From Mytilinidion resinicola (lineage: Eukaryota > Ascomycota > Dothideomycetes > Mytilinidiales > Mytilinidiaceae), in NCBI RefSeq assembly GCF_010093595.1, contig NW_022985450.1:355083-419082 (forward strand): a stretch of DNA of 64,000 nucleotides, written 5' to 3'. The translations under genes were made by a program, and so were the position numbers. Below the pieces are notes generated by a model. That model was not told where the DNA came from. It ran no database searches and saw only the letters and a list, made by a program, of their open reading frames with translations. This document shows positions 34,818-46,143 of the stretch, piece after piece; the first letter of the stretch is position 1, and every line of letters starts with the position of its first letter.

Positions 34818-34928
34818 AAGCTGAAGAAGGCTAAGATTCCTGCTGCGACCGAAAAGCCCCCGAAAAATGAATCAGGGAAGAAAAAGAAGGCGCTTTCTAA
34901 AGCGCTACCTTCCAAGGTCGCCCCCTAA

Positions 34929-35941
34929 TTTCTTGGCCGTGACTTCAGTTCAAGCAGGGCGGAGGCAGACGGATAGGAAGGTAATCTTCAACTATTTCTA
35001 AAGAATTTGAGAAGCTCAAGGCTTATAGTTCAGAAAAAGGGAGGTAATGGTCTTTGGCGTCCAGGATTCCACAATTTCAGCCTTTCGTAATAAGAAGCAC
35101 AAAACCTTTAAGAAAAATAGAAAATATAAAAAGGATCGAGCTGGTCTCGTCCATCTCAAAGCAATCAAAGATTCCAAATCATCTGCGTGACAGTGAGATT
35201 AATGTAAGTGACTTTAGAGTGACCACATAGCGGAAACCTAAAATTAGCAATCTAAAGATCCTCAGACGTGTCACAAAAACGCACCACGCACCTCAGCCAA
35301 ACGGAGGGGCTAAACCAAACGAGTTCATTCCATTCAAAAGCTACATACGCCCTCATGCCTCTGAAAAACACGAGGGAGGCTACAGCAATAGGCAGAATAA
35401 CAGCGTTCTTTGCCCATGGGGCTGCCTGATACAAGGATTTTTGGTTTAAGGATTTAGCATCCGATGATTGACTTTGGGGGATGGAAGAGTGGGGTTTGGG
35501 GGTTGACTTTGCGCCAGGCACTATCGCCGTGACGTGATTATGGGGAGGGGCAGAACCAGAAGCGAGTGACCGATACTCTGCTCCGATGAAAATGCAAGGG
35601 GGAAGCAAGACTCGACTATGCACGCTCGGGCATGGATGGATGATGACTGCAAGACAAATGAAAAAGGGGATGCCGCTGGCTTGACCACAACCCATGATAT
35701 CCGTGACTGCGTGATACTGACTCCTAGGGGATGTTCCACTTCCCGTCGCGATTGTGATCCGCGCTAGAAAGCACTGTCAACGCTGAGGATGTAGGAAGCA
35801 GAGCCGAAATTGGCGTTAATCAAGAGCTTTAGAGGTCCAGGATCGAAAGGACACTTGGAGGACTTTCAGGAGGCAGAGCCCGAAAAGTAGAAAGGAGAAG
35901 AACACGCGAACATGAACGGCCCACCCCGCCCAGTCCAGAAG
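34929..35941. other. Intergenic region between convergent genes
   Basis: About 1 kb. Apart from one minus-strand frame at 35252-35695 (listed separately) nothing gene-like is seen; 34960-35160 is AT-rich. Confidence 0.35.
35252..35695 (-). CDS. Hypothetical 147 aa frame with two hydrophobic segments
   Basis: An ATG at 35695 opens a 147-codon frame. A hydrophobic N-terminal stretch (IPFFICLAVIIHPCP) could be a signal or anchor and AVILPIAVASLVFF near residue 100 a membrane helix. No family is recognised and composition is only weakly protein-like, so it may be chance. Confidence 0.22.
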   Translation of the reverse strand: MGCGQASGIPFFICLAVIIHPCPSVHSRVLLPPCIFIGAEYRSLASGSAPPHNHVTAIVPGAKSTPKPHSSIPQSQSSDAKSLNQKSLYQAAPWAKNAVILPIAVASLVFFRGMRAYVAFEWNELVWFSPSVWLRCVVRFCDTSEDL

Positions 35942-37801
35942 CTACGCTCCGTTGGCAGCCTTGCCACCTCCACGAGCTTGAGAGCCGCTGGTGTGCCTAA
36001 GGTTCGGACCTGGCGGATGATTCTCATGGTAACCGTTAGAAGCGGCATGCGCTTGCACAGCGTTGTCCGCGGGAGCCAGAGCAGGAATGTCGTCGTATTC
36101 GTCGTCGTAATATTCTTCCTCTTGCTGGTCTAACGGTGCATTGTCAAGTGGCTGATCGTATCGCTGGTTCGGAGGCGGATTCTGAGCTTGCTGGTTGGCA
36201 TTCGCGTTGTTCTTTGCAGCATTCTTGGTTCCCTTCTTTCCTTTCCGGCCCTTCATCCTTGCTTTCTCCAGCAATCGGCGCTTCTCGGCCAAACGCTTCC
36301 GCTCTTTTCTATCCTTGATCTCGTACTGTCGGACCAGAGCTTCAGGGGGCGATCCAAAAATACTTTCGTACTCGCAGAACTCGCATATCCAAATATCCTC
36401 TCTGCTGGGCGGATGATGATAGTTGGTGTATTCCTGCTGCAACTTGCGTTGGCGGGCGGCCAAAGCATATATCTTCCCGGGCTTGCGTCTCGGCTTCCTA
36501 GGCTGCTGTGCTCCCGGCTGTGCCTGTGGCTGGGGTTTGCTGCTAGCCTGCTGGTTCCCATTCATGTTAGGGCTGGTCTGGGTTCCTTGCGTGGTCCGAG
36601 GTTGGGAGGATTGAGGTTGTCCACCTCTGTGTGAAGCCTTTTCTGGCGCGTTGGTGTATCCTCTAGCTTGAAGACTGTCGGGTGGTGCAAAGTTGCCATT
36701 CTGTTGCCCCGGCCAGACCATTTTATTGGCCGAGTCTGACGGTATGCTAAAGGTGAATTGGGAGTTATCAGGCGTCTTGGCGGCTTGCTGTTGCAGTAGA
36801 CTAACGTTTTCGTTCCCAGCTTGACTTTGCTCCGCCTGTGCGTTGGCGATTGCAGCGGATATAATGCCGCCTTGCTCAGGTGGGTTTCCTATAGAGAATC
36901 GTTAGCATGTATCAGCCTTTCTACCACATTCTCACGTGCCTTTGCTCTGCGCACCAGCACCGTTGTAGTCCCGCTTAGCACCACTGGTCGTCTTTCCTGC
37001 ATTCATGGCGTTTGTAGATGTCCCTAACACCCGCCGCTCTGGTGTCCGTCCGGACCTCGCATAGCGGCCTCGTCCAGCCCCAGATATGCCCGTGCCCGAA
37101 GAGCTAGTCTGCATTGCCGAAGATCCAGAACCATAGTAGTGTCCTACTCCTCCCTCGCCATCGTCATGTGCCGCTGGATCCCGAGCATGAGAAATGCCCA
37201 TGCTCGCCATCTCCGCTGTCAAGTTGTTGTGATGTGCGCTGATGCTCCCCATGTTAGGAATTTTGCGCTTCTTCTTGTTGTTTGTATTCTCGAAAGACTC
37301 GTACCCGTCGGCAGACGATGACGCCGAGCTCGGCTTCGAAAATGCTGCAGAGGCACCCGACTTTGTCCCCAATAGACTCCGAGAGTACGGTTGTACGCTC
37401 GGCGAAGATTGAAGAGCAGCGGCCCGGTCGTCTTCCTCCTCGTCGCTGTCCAGCTCGGAATGGTCGTGGCCACAATGGCAGGTATGAGGTTCGTGGTCGC
37501 CACGCTGGACCCGACTCGCGGCAACTCCCGACACTTTGTCAAGCTGGCTGTAGGGGAAGCTGAACAGAGGAGCAGAGCTTGGGGGCGCCGGCGGATAGAC
37601 GATGGAGTCGGCTTGCTCGGGGGAAAGACGGGCGCGGAGGCGACGCTTTGGAAGAGGTCGAATCGGGCGGTCAGGGTACATGGGCGAAGTCGTGTCTGGC
37701 GAGTGCTGCAGTGGTGAAGACCGGGACCACTCGTAGCCTGTAAACGCGAGGGCAGTAGTCAGCAGATATCCCAACGTTTGAGCGACGAGATAGAGCGGCA
37801 T
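35942..37801 (-). CDS. Membrane-anchored conserved fungal protein with Cys/His motifs, unknown function
   Basis: Two exons, about 37801-36955 and 36888-35942, giving about 597 aa. The N terminus holds a hydrophobic helix (MPLYLVAQTLGYLLTTALAF), then disordered sequence with HTCHCGHDHSE. The C-terminal part carries a conserved block WICEFCEYESIFG followed by a charged helix (YEIKDRKERKRLAEKRRLL) and a Gly/Asn/Gln-rich tail. The acceptor at 36889 (CTATAG) is clear. The strongest-looking donor (GTGAGA near 36936) breaks the frame, so a GTGCGC donor at 36954 is used; a GC donor is another option. The frame stays open upstream of 37801 without an ATG. I know no function for this family. Confidence 0.6.
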
Positions 37802-40800
37802 GATGCCCACGGTGAAGTAGAACGAGGAGAAGAAATTCGGTTGCGCGGTTGAGGTGGTGGTGGCCGTCGAGATACGCACCCGCAGTGGCTGCTGCCATGT
37901 TTACACAGTTCCTCCAACAATCTCGGCGAACAATATTACTACAGTGATGGATCCAACGGCGGGGGGGGGTCTAGTCAGAGGTCTATCGGGGTCTGCTGGC
38001 GGTATCTTCGCCCAGCGGAAACAGCCAATGCAGGTCTATCCAACAGCAATGCTCTACAGCAGGAGTGATGATGCAGCGGGGAAATTTACAGTGCAGGCGC
38101 AGGTCGAGGAGGCTGTGGGTGTTCGGGTGTAGTGGTGGGTTGCTGAGGTGCATACAAATGACAAAATGGAGCGATTAGAGATTCGCCAGCTACCGAGCAA
38201 CGTGTCAACGCCGGCCAGACACCACGACACCAGGAACCGCAGGTTGAAGAGAGTGGACACGTACCTTTGATGACAGCAGATGGCAGCAGAGCAGTTTGAT
38301 GTTGGTTGAGAGGAAGCACAGTGCAGCGTCGCCATCCATGTCGGTTTCTAGAAGACGCAGAGGCGCTAATATGAAAAGGGGATTGGTAATAGAGCGTCTT
38401 CTCCTTTCTCATCCAATCTGCGACGGACGTGCTCCATTCACTCCTTGCAATTTCGAGTCGTCTATGTGTTGTGTCTTTCCAGACATTCCAGCCTCTGGTC
38501 ATTCTGTCTACGAACTTGGGAGCCTTTCCATCTATACGCAGCCGTGATGGCAACCCAACTTGCTTCGGGCCAAACCGATGTCGTCTCGAAGTACCCATTA
38601 GTCAATCTCAATTCGGCCGAAGACCTCGGTCAGCGTGCTTGTGGCATCGCCGAAGAGGAGGCCATTAGGCAGAGACCTGAAATGCATCATCATGGGGCTT
38701 AATCTCGTGTAGCTAGAACTGTGGTGTTTTCAGATGCATTCCGGACGTCCTTTTGTCCGTTATGTCTCTACCTGCTTTTATAAATCTAACAAAATCAACT
38801 TGTTGAAGATCCACATTGAAGATCCACACTGTCACAGCAGAATGCCTGCATCTCTCAGGCAACATCTGCTGTTGGAGATGTCGGCCGCCGGAATGGTGGC
38901 GGCATTTGTCAGATAGGATTCTGATCAGCCTCAGCTCCCCTGGATCAGTATAGTCAAGTCTCAGCTCCGCCAATCTCCAAGTCACACTTGAGCACACGTA
39001 GCCTCTCTGAATAACAGCCAGATCTCAATGGGTAGATTTTCCCTCTTGTGTGGCTACTTGTGGAACGTACGACGTAGCAAATTCGGATGAGAGGTGTTCC
39101 AGGCTTGTTTGTATGTTGACTTATAACTTTATCTTCGTCTCCGTATAGACCAGGTTGCCTGAATATGATACCAAATTCTCTACCAACGTTGCTATCTTTC
39201 AATCGGACTCAAAATAATGCACTGACAAGAGTCGACTTGCACGTGACTCTCGGATCGGAATAACTCCCCTCCCGTAGATACTGAAAACCCTCCCCACCTG
39301 CACGTCGTCATCTTGCCCCTCATCTTCAAGATGTCCTGGATTTGAGCACTGTAAGGCAAACCCAAGAGTTCGATGAATAACGACTGTTATCCATTCCCCT
39401 CCGTCGCCCTCCGCGTCTTCGGGGGTGCATTAGGCCCGGGCGTAAGCTTCCCATCCCAACTTCTCCTCCACCAGTACCTGAAGCTGATACCGAGCTCTAC
39501 AGGCCATTCGAGGCTCCTTGTAGCAGCACGTAGAGCTTTAGCGCCAGATGTGCAAAAAGACCATTTAGTAACTGATTTCAACTCTCCCGCCTAGCGGCGT
39601 CATAGGATTCCGTAGAACTTCGCTCGACAATTCTCGGTCCAACTCGAATACAATGAACATAATTACCAGATACTGGGATGCCATAAAAGAATTGGTCCTA
39701 TGGTGGACGTCGAATAGGCGCTGATAGGCTTATAAAAGCGCGTGCGCCGGTGCTGGGAGCGGTGATTGAGGGCGTGGACGTTGAGTTCTGGCGCATGATG
39801 GCTGAGAATTACACCACTTGAAGAGCGACCGCCTCCCCCGCAGCAGACTTCCAAATGTTGCTCTGGCGTAAGTGAGTGGAGTGGAGTATACAACGGCCGG
39901 GTTCGGGGACAGCCGTATCTGATACGCCCATGTGGCTGCATATGAACGTTGCAAGGTTCCCGAGGTCAAGTGCAGGTACTGAGCGGCTGTCTGACGGCTG
40001 TACCACGTTATAGGCGTTGTAGGGCTGCTGACTGGTAGGGGCATGATGCTGGAGGTTTTATGCTTAAGCTGAAAGTGACAAACTAATAGCGGTAGAAGAG
40101 TCGAAACATCTCTCCCAATTTCATATTTGATAGCACTCACTTTGCATGCCCAGGTCGAGGGCCTTAATGCTATCAGTGGAAATGCAGCTTAGTGTGTATA
40201 CCCACACCACGGACGTGTATATGCATCCTTCGCAAAACTGACAGGATAAATAGCCCAAAGTGGTGCACGAAGGTCTTGGAAGGATTCTCACGTCTTCCCC
40301 GGCCTGCTAGGGAATCTCTGCGGATAATGAGTGCTGATAGGCTGATGTTTTAATAACCAAGTCCGCACAAAGGTAGCAACTTACTGGTGGGTTTATGAAG
40401 AATAGCGAAGTGAAGGTGGATTACCCCAAGACTCCTTTGGTGTTCAAACAAGCTTCAAGAATCGGCATTCCTCAGATGCCCCATTGGGTCGTAGATAGCT
40501 CAAGCGCCATCTCGGTTTCGCATTACTTGCCGGCGTCCTCGGGCCAACGTTCAGACCGACAACCAGGATACGTCGTATCCAGCTCGGGCTCCCTGTCCTT
40601 CCCCCAATCACGCCCTCAACCACCGTCTCGGCTGGCCATGCATCCGCACAAGCCTTCCCCGATGCAGTGATAGCCCGCTGGCTTTGTCTTTAAGCGACCC
40701 GCGGCTGCATTCGAGGCGTGCGCTTGAATCACGCCTACAAATCACTGCTACAATATATCATGACTCTCCCCACGCGCCTGAGGGGGCAAGAGGTGCGTCG

Positions 40801-41064
40801 TGAAGAGCGAGTTTTGCGTATATACACAGAGCACGTCACGACGGATTCTTCTTCATCTCGAACGCGTGCAGCGTTACGGCGACGCTCTCTTTCTTGTTAT
40901 AGACAGCCTTGCGATCCCTTTCTTTCTTGTTAAGACATTAGCCTTCTCCTCGAGTCTGCTCCCTTCAACCGTGGTCCATTCATAATCACTCTTCTCAAAA
41001 TCTAACCCTTATAAATCCTGTCAAACCCTTGGGACACCAGCGCTGAAGCGCACCCACCACCACG
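37802..41064. other. Long intergenic region without a supported gene
   Basis: 3.3 kb. Small frames occur on both strands, for example 38547-38702 on plus (51 codons, MATQLASGQTDVVSKYP) and 39730-40140 on minus. None has a recognised family, signal peptide or splice structure. The last 300 bp include the promoter of the RTA1 gene. Confidence 0.35.
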
Positions 41065-42243
41065 ATGTCGTCCCTCACCACCACCGTCTTCGAGCTCGTT
41101 GCCCGCAACAGTAGCAAACCCGACTACGCCGCCATCCGCAACTATCGCGACCACTGCACCCTCTCCACCTGTGCCTTATCAGACTCCTACTGGGGCTACC
41201 GCCCCTCGCTGCCCGCCAATTCCTTCTTCCTCGCCATCTTCGCCATCTCAACCGGCCTCTACCTCGTGCAAGCCTTGCTCTCAAAGCGCTTCCTCGGCTT
41301 CACAATCGCCATGGTCTCCGGGTGCCTACTAGAAGTGATCGGCTACGTAGGGCGGATATTGAGCTACTTCAACCCCTTCAAAGAGGTAGCTTCCCCCCCC
41401 CCCCCCCCCCCCCCCCAAAGCCCAAACCCACCACAACCCGAACTAACACGCACCCCCCTTTAGCCCGGCTTCCTCATGCAAATCGTCTGCCTCACCATCG
41501 CCCCGGCCTTCATGGCCGCCGGCATCTACCTCTGCCTCTCGCGCATCGTGACGACCTTCGGCGCGCAAAACTCGCGCATCGCACCCCTCTCCTACCCGCG
41601 CATCTTCATCCCCTGCGACCTCATCTCGCTGCTGCTGCAAGCTGCGGGCGGCGGCCTCGCCTCGGCCGCCTCCCACACCAACAGAGACCCTACGCCCGGC
41701 AACAACATCATGATCGCCGGCCTCAGCATGCAGGTCGCGACGCTCTTCGTCTTCATGCTGCTCGCGTCCGACTTCGCCGTGCGCACGCTGAACCGCGTGC
41801 GCCGCCTCGGCCGCGAGCGGGCGCTGGACCCCACGCACGCGCGGCTGCGCGCCAGCTGGGCCTTCCAGGGGTTCTTGGTCGCGCTGGCGTTCGCGACGCT
41901 GTGTATTTTCACGCGCTCGGTGTATCGGGTCGCCGAGTTGAGCGAGGGGTGGAATGGGCATTTGATTAAGACGCAGAAGTACTTCATTGGGCTTGAGGGC
42001 GCGATTGTGGGGTTGGCGGTGTTGGCGCTGAATGTGTTCCATCCCGGGCTGTGCTTTCGGGAGGGGTATGTGGAGAGGGCGCGGTGGGGGTTTGGGGCGC
42101 AGAAGGGGGTGGTGAGGCAGAAGAAGGTGGGGGGCAGGACGTGGTATGGAAAGAAGAGGGTGGGGCAGAGTGCGGAGCAGCAGCAGGAGGAGGGTGTTAT
42201 GGGGACCCCGGTTAGTGAGGAGGAGGTTAAGGGGTCGTTGTAG
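41065..42243 (+). CDS. RTA1-like lipid-translocating exporter family protein
   Basis: Two exons, 41065-41385 and 41464-42243, with a 78 bp phase 0 intron; 366 aa. About seven hydrophobic segments are visible, with family landmarks YRPSLPANSFFLAIFA near the first, GCLLEVIGYVGRI, QIVCLTIAPAFMAAGIYLCL, DLISLLLQAAGGGLAS and IFTRSVYRVAE. Fungal RTA1 proteins sit in the plasma or vacuolar membrane and are linked to resistance to 7-aminocholesterol and to phospholipid or sphingoid base movement. The C-terminal tail is charged and cytosolic. The intron contains a run of 24 C residues. Substrate unknown. Confidence 0.9.
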
Positions 42244-42520
42244 AGATGGATGAATGGTTGGTGTGAGGTGGGAGACGTAGAGTTTTAGTCGAGAGCATTT
42301 GGATACCTCGTTCCAGTATGGAATCACTACTTCATATATTGTACATGAATATGGTATAACAGCTTACCAGACTCAATTTATTAGACATTCTCGAACTATA
42401 CATGCGCGCTCCGTGTATATCGTCCTCTGATAGATAGAATTGTCCATGACAGAAAGAGACGTCGACCAAACTGAAAAACTGCCATTCGGCGCGAAGAACT
42501 CCTAACCAGAGCAACGCGCC

Positions 42521-44842
42521 CTACCGTATTGTTGTGTGTCTTGTTTTGTTTAATAGACTGAGCTTCTGGTACCAGGGCTTCTTTTTTCCAGTCCTTTTAG
42601 CCAAAGCAACTAGTTCATCCCATCTCTCTCCGTCAAAGAATTTGTCAGTCACCCTCATCAGCTCGTTGCATTTCCCTGTCTTGCAATGCCGGTGTTGACA
42701 TACGGCCCCATGCAGAATCATCTCTTTCAGTAAGTCATACAATAGTCTCCCAGGCCACAGCCACCCAAATCTCTCGGCTGTATTCAGAAAATTGGCCCAG
42801 ACGGAGCCAAGGGGTGGGCCTAATATGTGATTTGGATTCGCTCCATGTCGGAGCAGGACAGACACCACTTCCAAGGAGGGGTAGTGGCGTTGGGATATGA
42901 TTGGGAAACATAAAGCTGCGGCTAGGAGTGATGCGCGTTGTATTGGTGTGAAGGATGTTTTCTGTTGGTCGAACTTGAGCAGCACGTATCTCTCGAGTCT
43001 TTGCGAGGCGGCCAGTTCCAGGAATGAGTAAACCCCCCAGGACTCCCATACAGCCCATCTACCTGCCGACCTGAACTTAGATAGGACCTTGTGTAACCCT
43101 TCTATGAGCTGTTTGAGATCAATTGAAGAGGTACTCGCGCGTATTTCGACTTCTCTAGCGTTGGCGAAGAAAAGGCTGATCAAGCTTTTGAATGGCTTAT
43201 TGGTTTCAGTGTCCATTGTCGTAATCTGAGCGAGCAGAGTTTTGCAGATAGCAATATTTGCGTCAAATGTGGTGCCAGCCCAGCTTGACAGGAGCGTCTG
43301 CATATCCTTGCTCATGAGGAAGTCCTTCACAGTTCTGTGCAAGAAATCTACTCGCTTCACGTCGTCTCGCTTTAGAAACGGCAGCTCTAGCTCTTCGTCC
43401 GCAGTAATCTCCAGAAGTCCTTTGCATCTTCCGTTGAGCCTCTTTTGTATCTCAGTCGTCCTAAAATGAAGTTCTGCAGAGCTTTCGGGTATTTGTTCCA
43501 TCTTCAGTGCAAAGTCGGGATCCTCTTCCTCCATATCGAGAAACCAGTAGATTTTTGGGGCCAAAGGCTCGGTCGTTGCAATGGCGACTTGAAATGCCCG
43601 TGCAGTTTGAGCCTGATAGATGCTGTCAAGTGAGGTGAATATGTGCATGAAGAAGGCCTCCAGATCGCTAGGAAATTGTCTAAGACGTCGTTGGAGGTCT
43701 ATGATCCTGTCGGAGTTTTGAAGCCCTTCCACTAGCGAACGTACTACTAGGAATACCCACAGAAACACTCCCTGAGCTTTATCGACTACTTCTCGTGCGA
43801 TTTCTTCGCCCCGGGGGTCCCTTTCAATTAGTTTCTGGAACTCGGGACGTTGCACAAGATTGGTATGAACATAAGTTCGAATATCGTCGCGGTTCACATC
43901 TTGTAGGTAGACTTTGCGTATCGGATCAGCGCCAAAAGCTTCCTCGAAGACATTCCAAGGTCTGCTAGAAGCGCAGATCTTGACATTTGACGAATTCACT
44001 AAGCTCTTGAGGACAGTGATGAGATCTTGGTGGTCGCCTTCATACTCATCCAGGCCGTCAATGAAGAAGCAAAATTTCGTGGATGAGATTCGGTGTTCTT
44101 TAAGCCGCCGGAAAGCCCCCAGAAGCTCTTGACGGGTCCATGGAATGTTTGTCTCACTTTCTATTGCCCTAGTCGCTTCTCTAGCCCCCCAGAGTTGGGA
44201 AGCTGGACCGTCGTGAAGAGTGTCTTCTTCCCAGCGCGACGGAAATATCTTAGGGACAAGATCTGGGTGCTTCCTGAGTACCTGATACAATAAGGACTGT
44301 AACAAGCCTTCTTGTGATTTCTGCAAGTCGGTCCCAGCGATCCAAAAGAAGAAGCTCGCCATAGCTAATTCTTTCGTTCCAGACCACAAACGGAGATTGG
44401 CTGTGGTTTCGCGATCATCCACCAAATATTTCATCAACGTGCTTTTACCAGACCCCGGCTTGCCACTGATCCAAAATATGGCATCGTCATCAGCTTGGAG
44501 CCAAGGAATGAAATAGGTCGAGGCAATCCACCGAAATGTCTCTGGATGGGCATCCGCAATTTTTGAGTGTCGAAATCTCATTGTTGGGAAACAAAGACTT
44601 CTTAATATGATCAGAGATGATACGGTTTTGTTGCCCCTCTCCTCGATTTCTAAGAGCTTTGAGGCCTCTACAGTAATGTCGAGTGGTTCCGGAGGATGGG
44701 TACAGCTGGCTGATATCGAAGAATGTTCTGGAGTGGTGTTATCTTTCATTTTCTTGCGTGTCTTTATGGGATTTTGTCCCTGGGGCTGGTGTGCAAGCTC
44801 CGCTGCCAGACGAGAAAATGTGGTAGTGATCTCGAGTTTCAT
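42521..44842 (-). CDS. NACHT-type STAND protein (main exon)
   Basis: A continuous 773-codon frame from the ATG at 44842. The P-loop FWISGKPGSGKSTLMKYL lies near residue 127 and the Walker B region FCFFIDGLDEYEGDHQ near 262, followed by ICASSRPW and VFLWVFLVVRSL, the usual order for fungal NACHT proteins. HRTVKDFL near residue 500 is also typical. One possible ankyrin-like unit is seen (VVSVLLRHGANPNHI). Such proteins are linked to incompatibility and non-self responses. The natural N-terminal domain is encoded just upstream at 44989-45431 but cannot be joined in frame with ordinary splice sites, so this frame may be the intact part of a broken gene. Confidence 0.8.
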   Translation of the reverse strand: MKLEITTTFSRLAAELAHQPQGQNPIKTRKKMKDNTTPEHSSISASCTHPPEPLDITVEASKLLEIEERGNKTVSSLIILRSLCFPTMRFRHSKIADAHPETFRWIASTYFIPWLQADDDAIFWISGKPGSGKSTLMKYLVDDRETTANLRLWSGTKELAMASFFFWIAGTDLQKSQEGLLQSLLYQVLRKHPDLVPKIFPSRWEEDTLHDGPASQLWGAREATRAIESETNIPWTRQELLGAFRRLKEHRISSTKFCFFIDGLDEYEGDHQDLITVLKSLVNSSNVKICASSRPWNVFEEAFGADPIRKVYLQDVNRDDIRTYVHTNLVQRPEFQKLIERDPRGEEIAREVVDKAQGVFLWVFLVVRSLVEGLQNSDRIIDLQRRLRQFPSDLEAFFMHIFTSLDSIYQAQTARAFQVAIATTEPLAPKIYWFLDMEEEDPDFALKMEQIPESSAELHFRTTEIQKRLNGRCKGLLEITADEELELPFLKRDDVKRVDFLHRTVKDFLMSKDMQTLLSSWAGTTFDANIAICKTLLAQITTMDTETNKPFKSLISLFFANAREVEIRASTSSIDLKQLIEGLHKVLSKFRSAGRWAVWESWGVYSFLELAASQRLERYVLLKFDQQKTSFTPIQRASLLAAALCFPIISQRHYPSLEVVSVLLRHGANPNHILGPPLGSVWANFLNTAERFGWLWPGRLLYDLLKEMILHGAVCQHRHCKTGKCNELMRVTDKFFDGERWDELVALAKRTGKKKPWYQKLSLLNKTRHTTIR

Positions 44843-44933
44843 ATCAGCGATGTAGGAGGCCAAATCGGTTCCGGTTCATCTATTCTCGCTCTGCAAAAGG
44901 CGTATTGCGGTGAGAATTGACGATTGCTGATTT

Positions 44934-45431
44934 CTGAAGTCATAATAATGCTTTAGAGGTTTTGAGACTTGAGTAGATGGAAGCATACTGCAACATAGCT
45001 TGGGTCTGCCTCGTGAGCTGAAGTGAAAGTTGCGATTTGTAGGTTTCCAGTTTCTTTTTCATCGCTTCAATCTTGGACTGCTTCCATACACTGGCCAACG
45101 CAGTAGTAAAGCTCGCCCATTTCCTGTGAGTCCCCGTAGCCTTCAGACTGTGGAGAGCGGCTACCAATTGGTCTCCAGCTGCCTTACATTGCTGTGCCAG
45201 AGACTTGAGCTCATCATCCATAGGATACCCGGCCGAATTCGTCGATGGTGTTGAGGTCAGACGCGCACAGAGTGTTTGAAGTCCGGTCGCGATCGTGATC
45301 ATCTCTTGTGTCTCTTCGGATACGCCATTGATGGATCGATATATCGCGGTGGATTGCGAGAAAAGCTTTGAGGTGAAATCGACAAATTGTATGATGTTAG
45401 CAGCCAGGCCAAGGACCGCAAGAGATTCCAT
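44934..45431 (-). pseudogene. N-terminal exon of the NACHT gene, apparently out of frame with the main exon
   Basis: The ATG at 45431 opens MESLAVLGLAANIIQFVDFT, the standard start of fungal NACHT and ankyrin STAND proteins. The frame runs to a stop at 44940. A GTATGC donor after 44989 with the acceptor CTTCAG ending at 44934 would remove a 55 bp intron. The continuing frame is then open for about 30 codons but stops at the point where the main exon frame begins. A shift of one base would connect them. A sequencing error, a real frameshift or unusual splicing are all possible, so the pseudogene label is provisional. Confidence 0.5.
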
Positions 45432-46143
45432 GGTGCGGAGCGAGTTGCAGAGGATGGATGAGCGAGATTGTTGGAGACGGATAAGTTGAGCAGCTGCCTG
45501 AGATGTCGACAAGGCTGAAGGTCTAGCCTTGGCCAGCCTCTATTAATTGGCTGAGATGTCTACGAAGCTGAATTTCCAGCCTGTCTGCCCTGCGCGATGT
45601 GCGGCTGTGTGCATGCATTTGCGCCCCTGTTGTCTGCATTGGACGTGCCAGTTTCAATTGGGGGATCACTGCGAAGGTGTCTTCCTCCATCTGCGAAAAC
45701 ATTTCGGACTCTGTGATGGAAGACTAGGTAGGAAGCTTGCCACGCTCGCATAAGGCGATGGCAAGGACGCGGATGTAGCTTAGATGGGGCAGGTTTTACC
45801 GAAAGTGAGGTTGTGAGATGGCCAAATAATGGCTTGGCATGAATACCAAACCCAAAGAGGCTCAGAAAGCTGTAGCCCAGACATCTCCGATCGCTCAATC
45901 AAGCACATCGTGAAGTCAGGATGATGTCCTGTGCCACTCACACTTGTATTCCAACTCAGAACGGACGCTTAGTAGTCTAAACACTTTTGATAGCATTCAA
46001 GATAAAGATACAGACAAACACCATCCCAAACCGATACCCAGAAGAAGGAAATGTGTCTATATCGATACACCAACTACCTTCAGTCCATCTCATCCTCCCA
46101 GTTTTCCTCCATCCACCAATCCTATCTCTTGTGCCAAATAGAC
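45432..46143. other. Intergenic region, nothing recognised
   Basis: 712 bp between the NACHT promoter side and the 3' end of WBP1; short frames only. Confidence 0.4.

Noticed and set aside
38086..38598. 170-codon minus-strand frame and the overlapping plus-strand frame ending at 38702
   Set aside because: Both overlap, neither has a recognised domain, and the region lacks splice structure; no way to prefer either.
41443..42327. 294-codon minus-strand frame antisense to the RTA1 gene
   Set aside because: Low-complexity Arg/Leu/Pro/His sequence caused by the GC-rich coding strand of a clear RTA1 gene.
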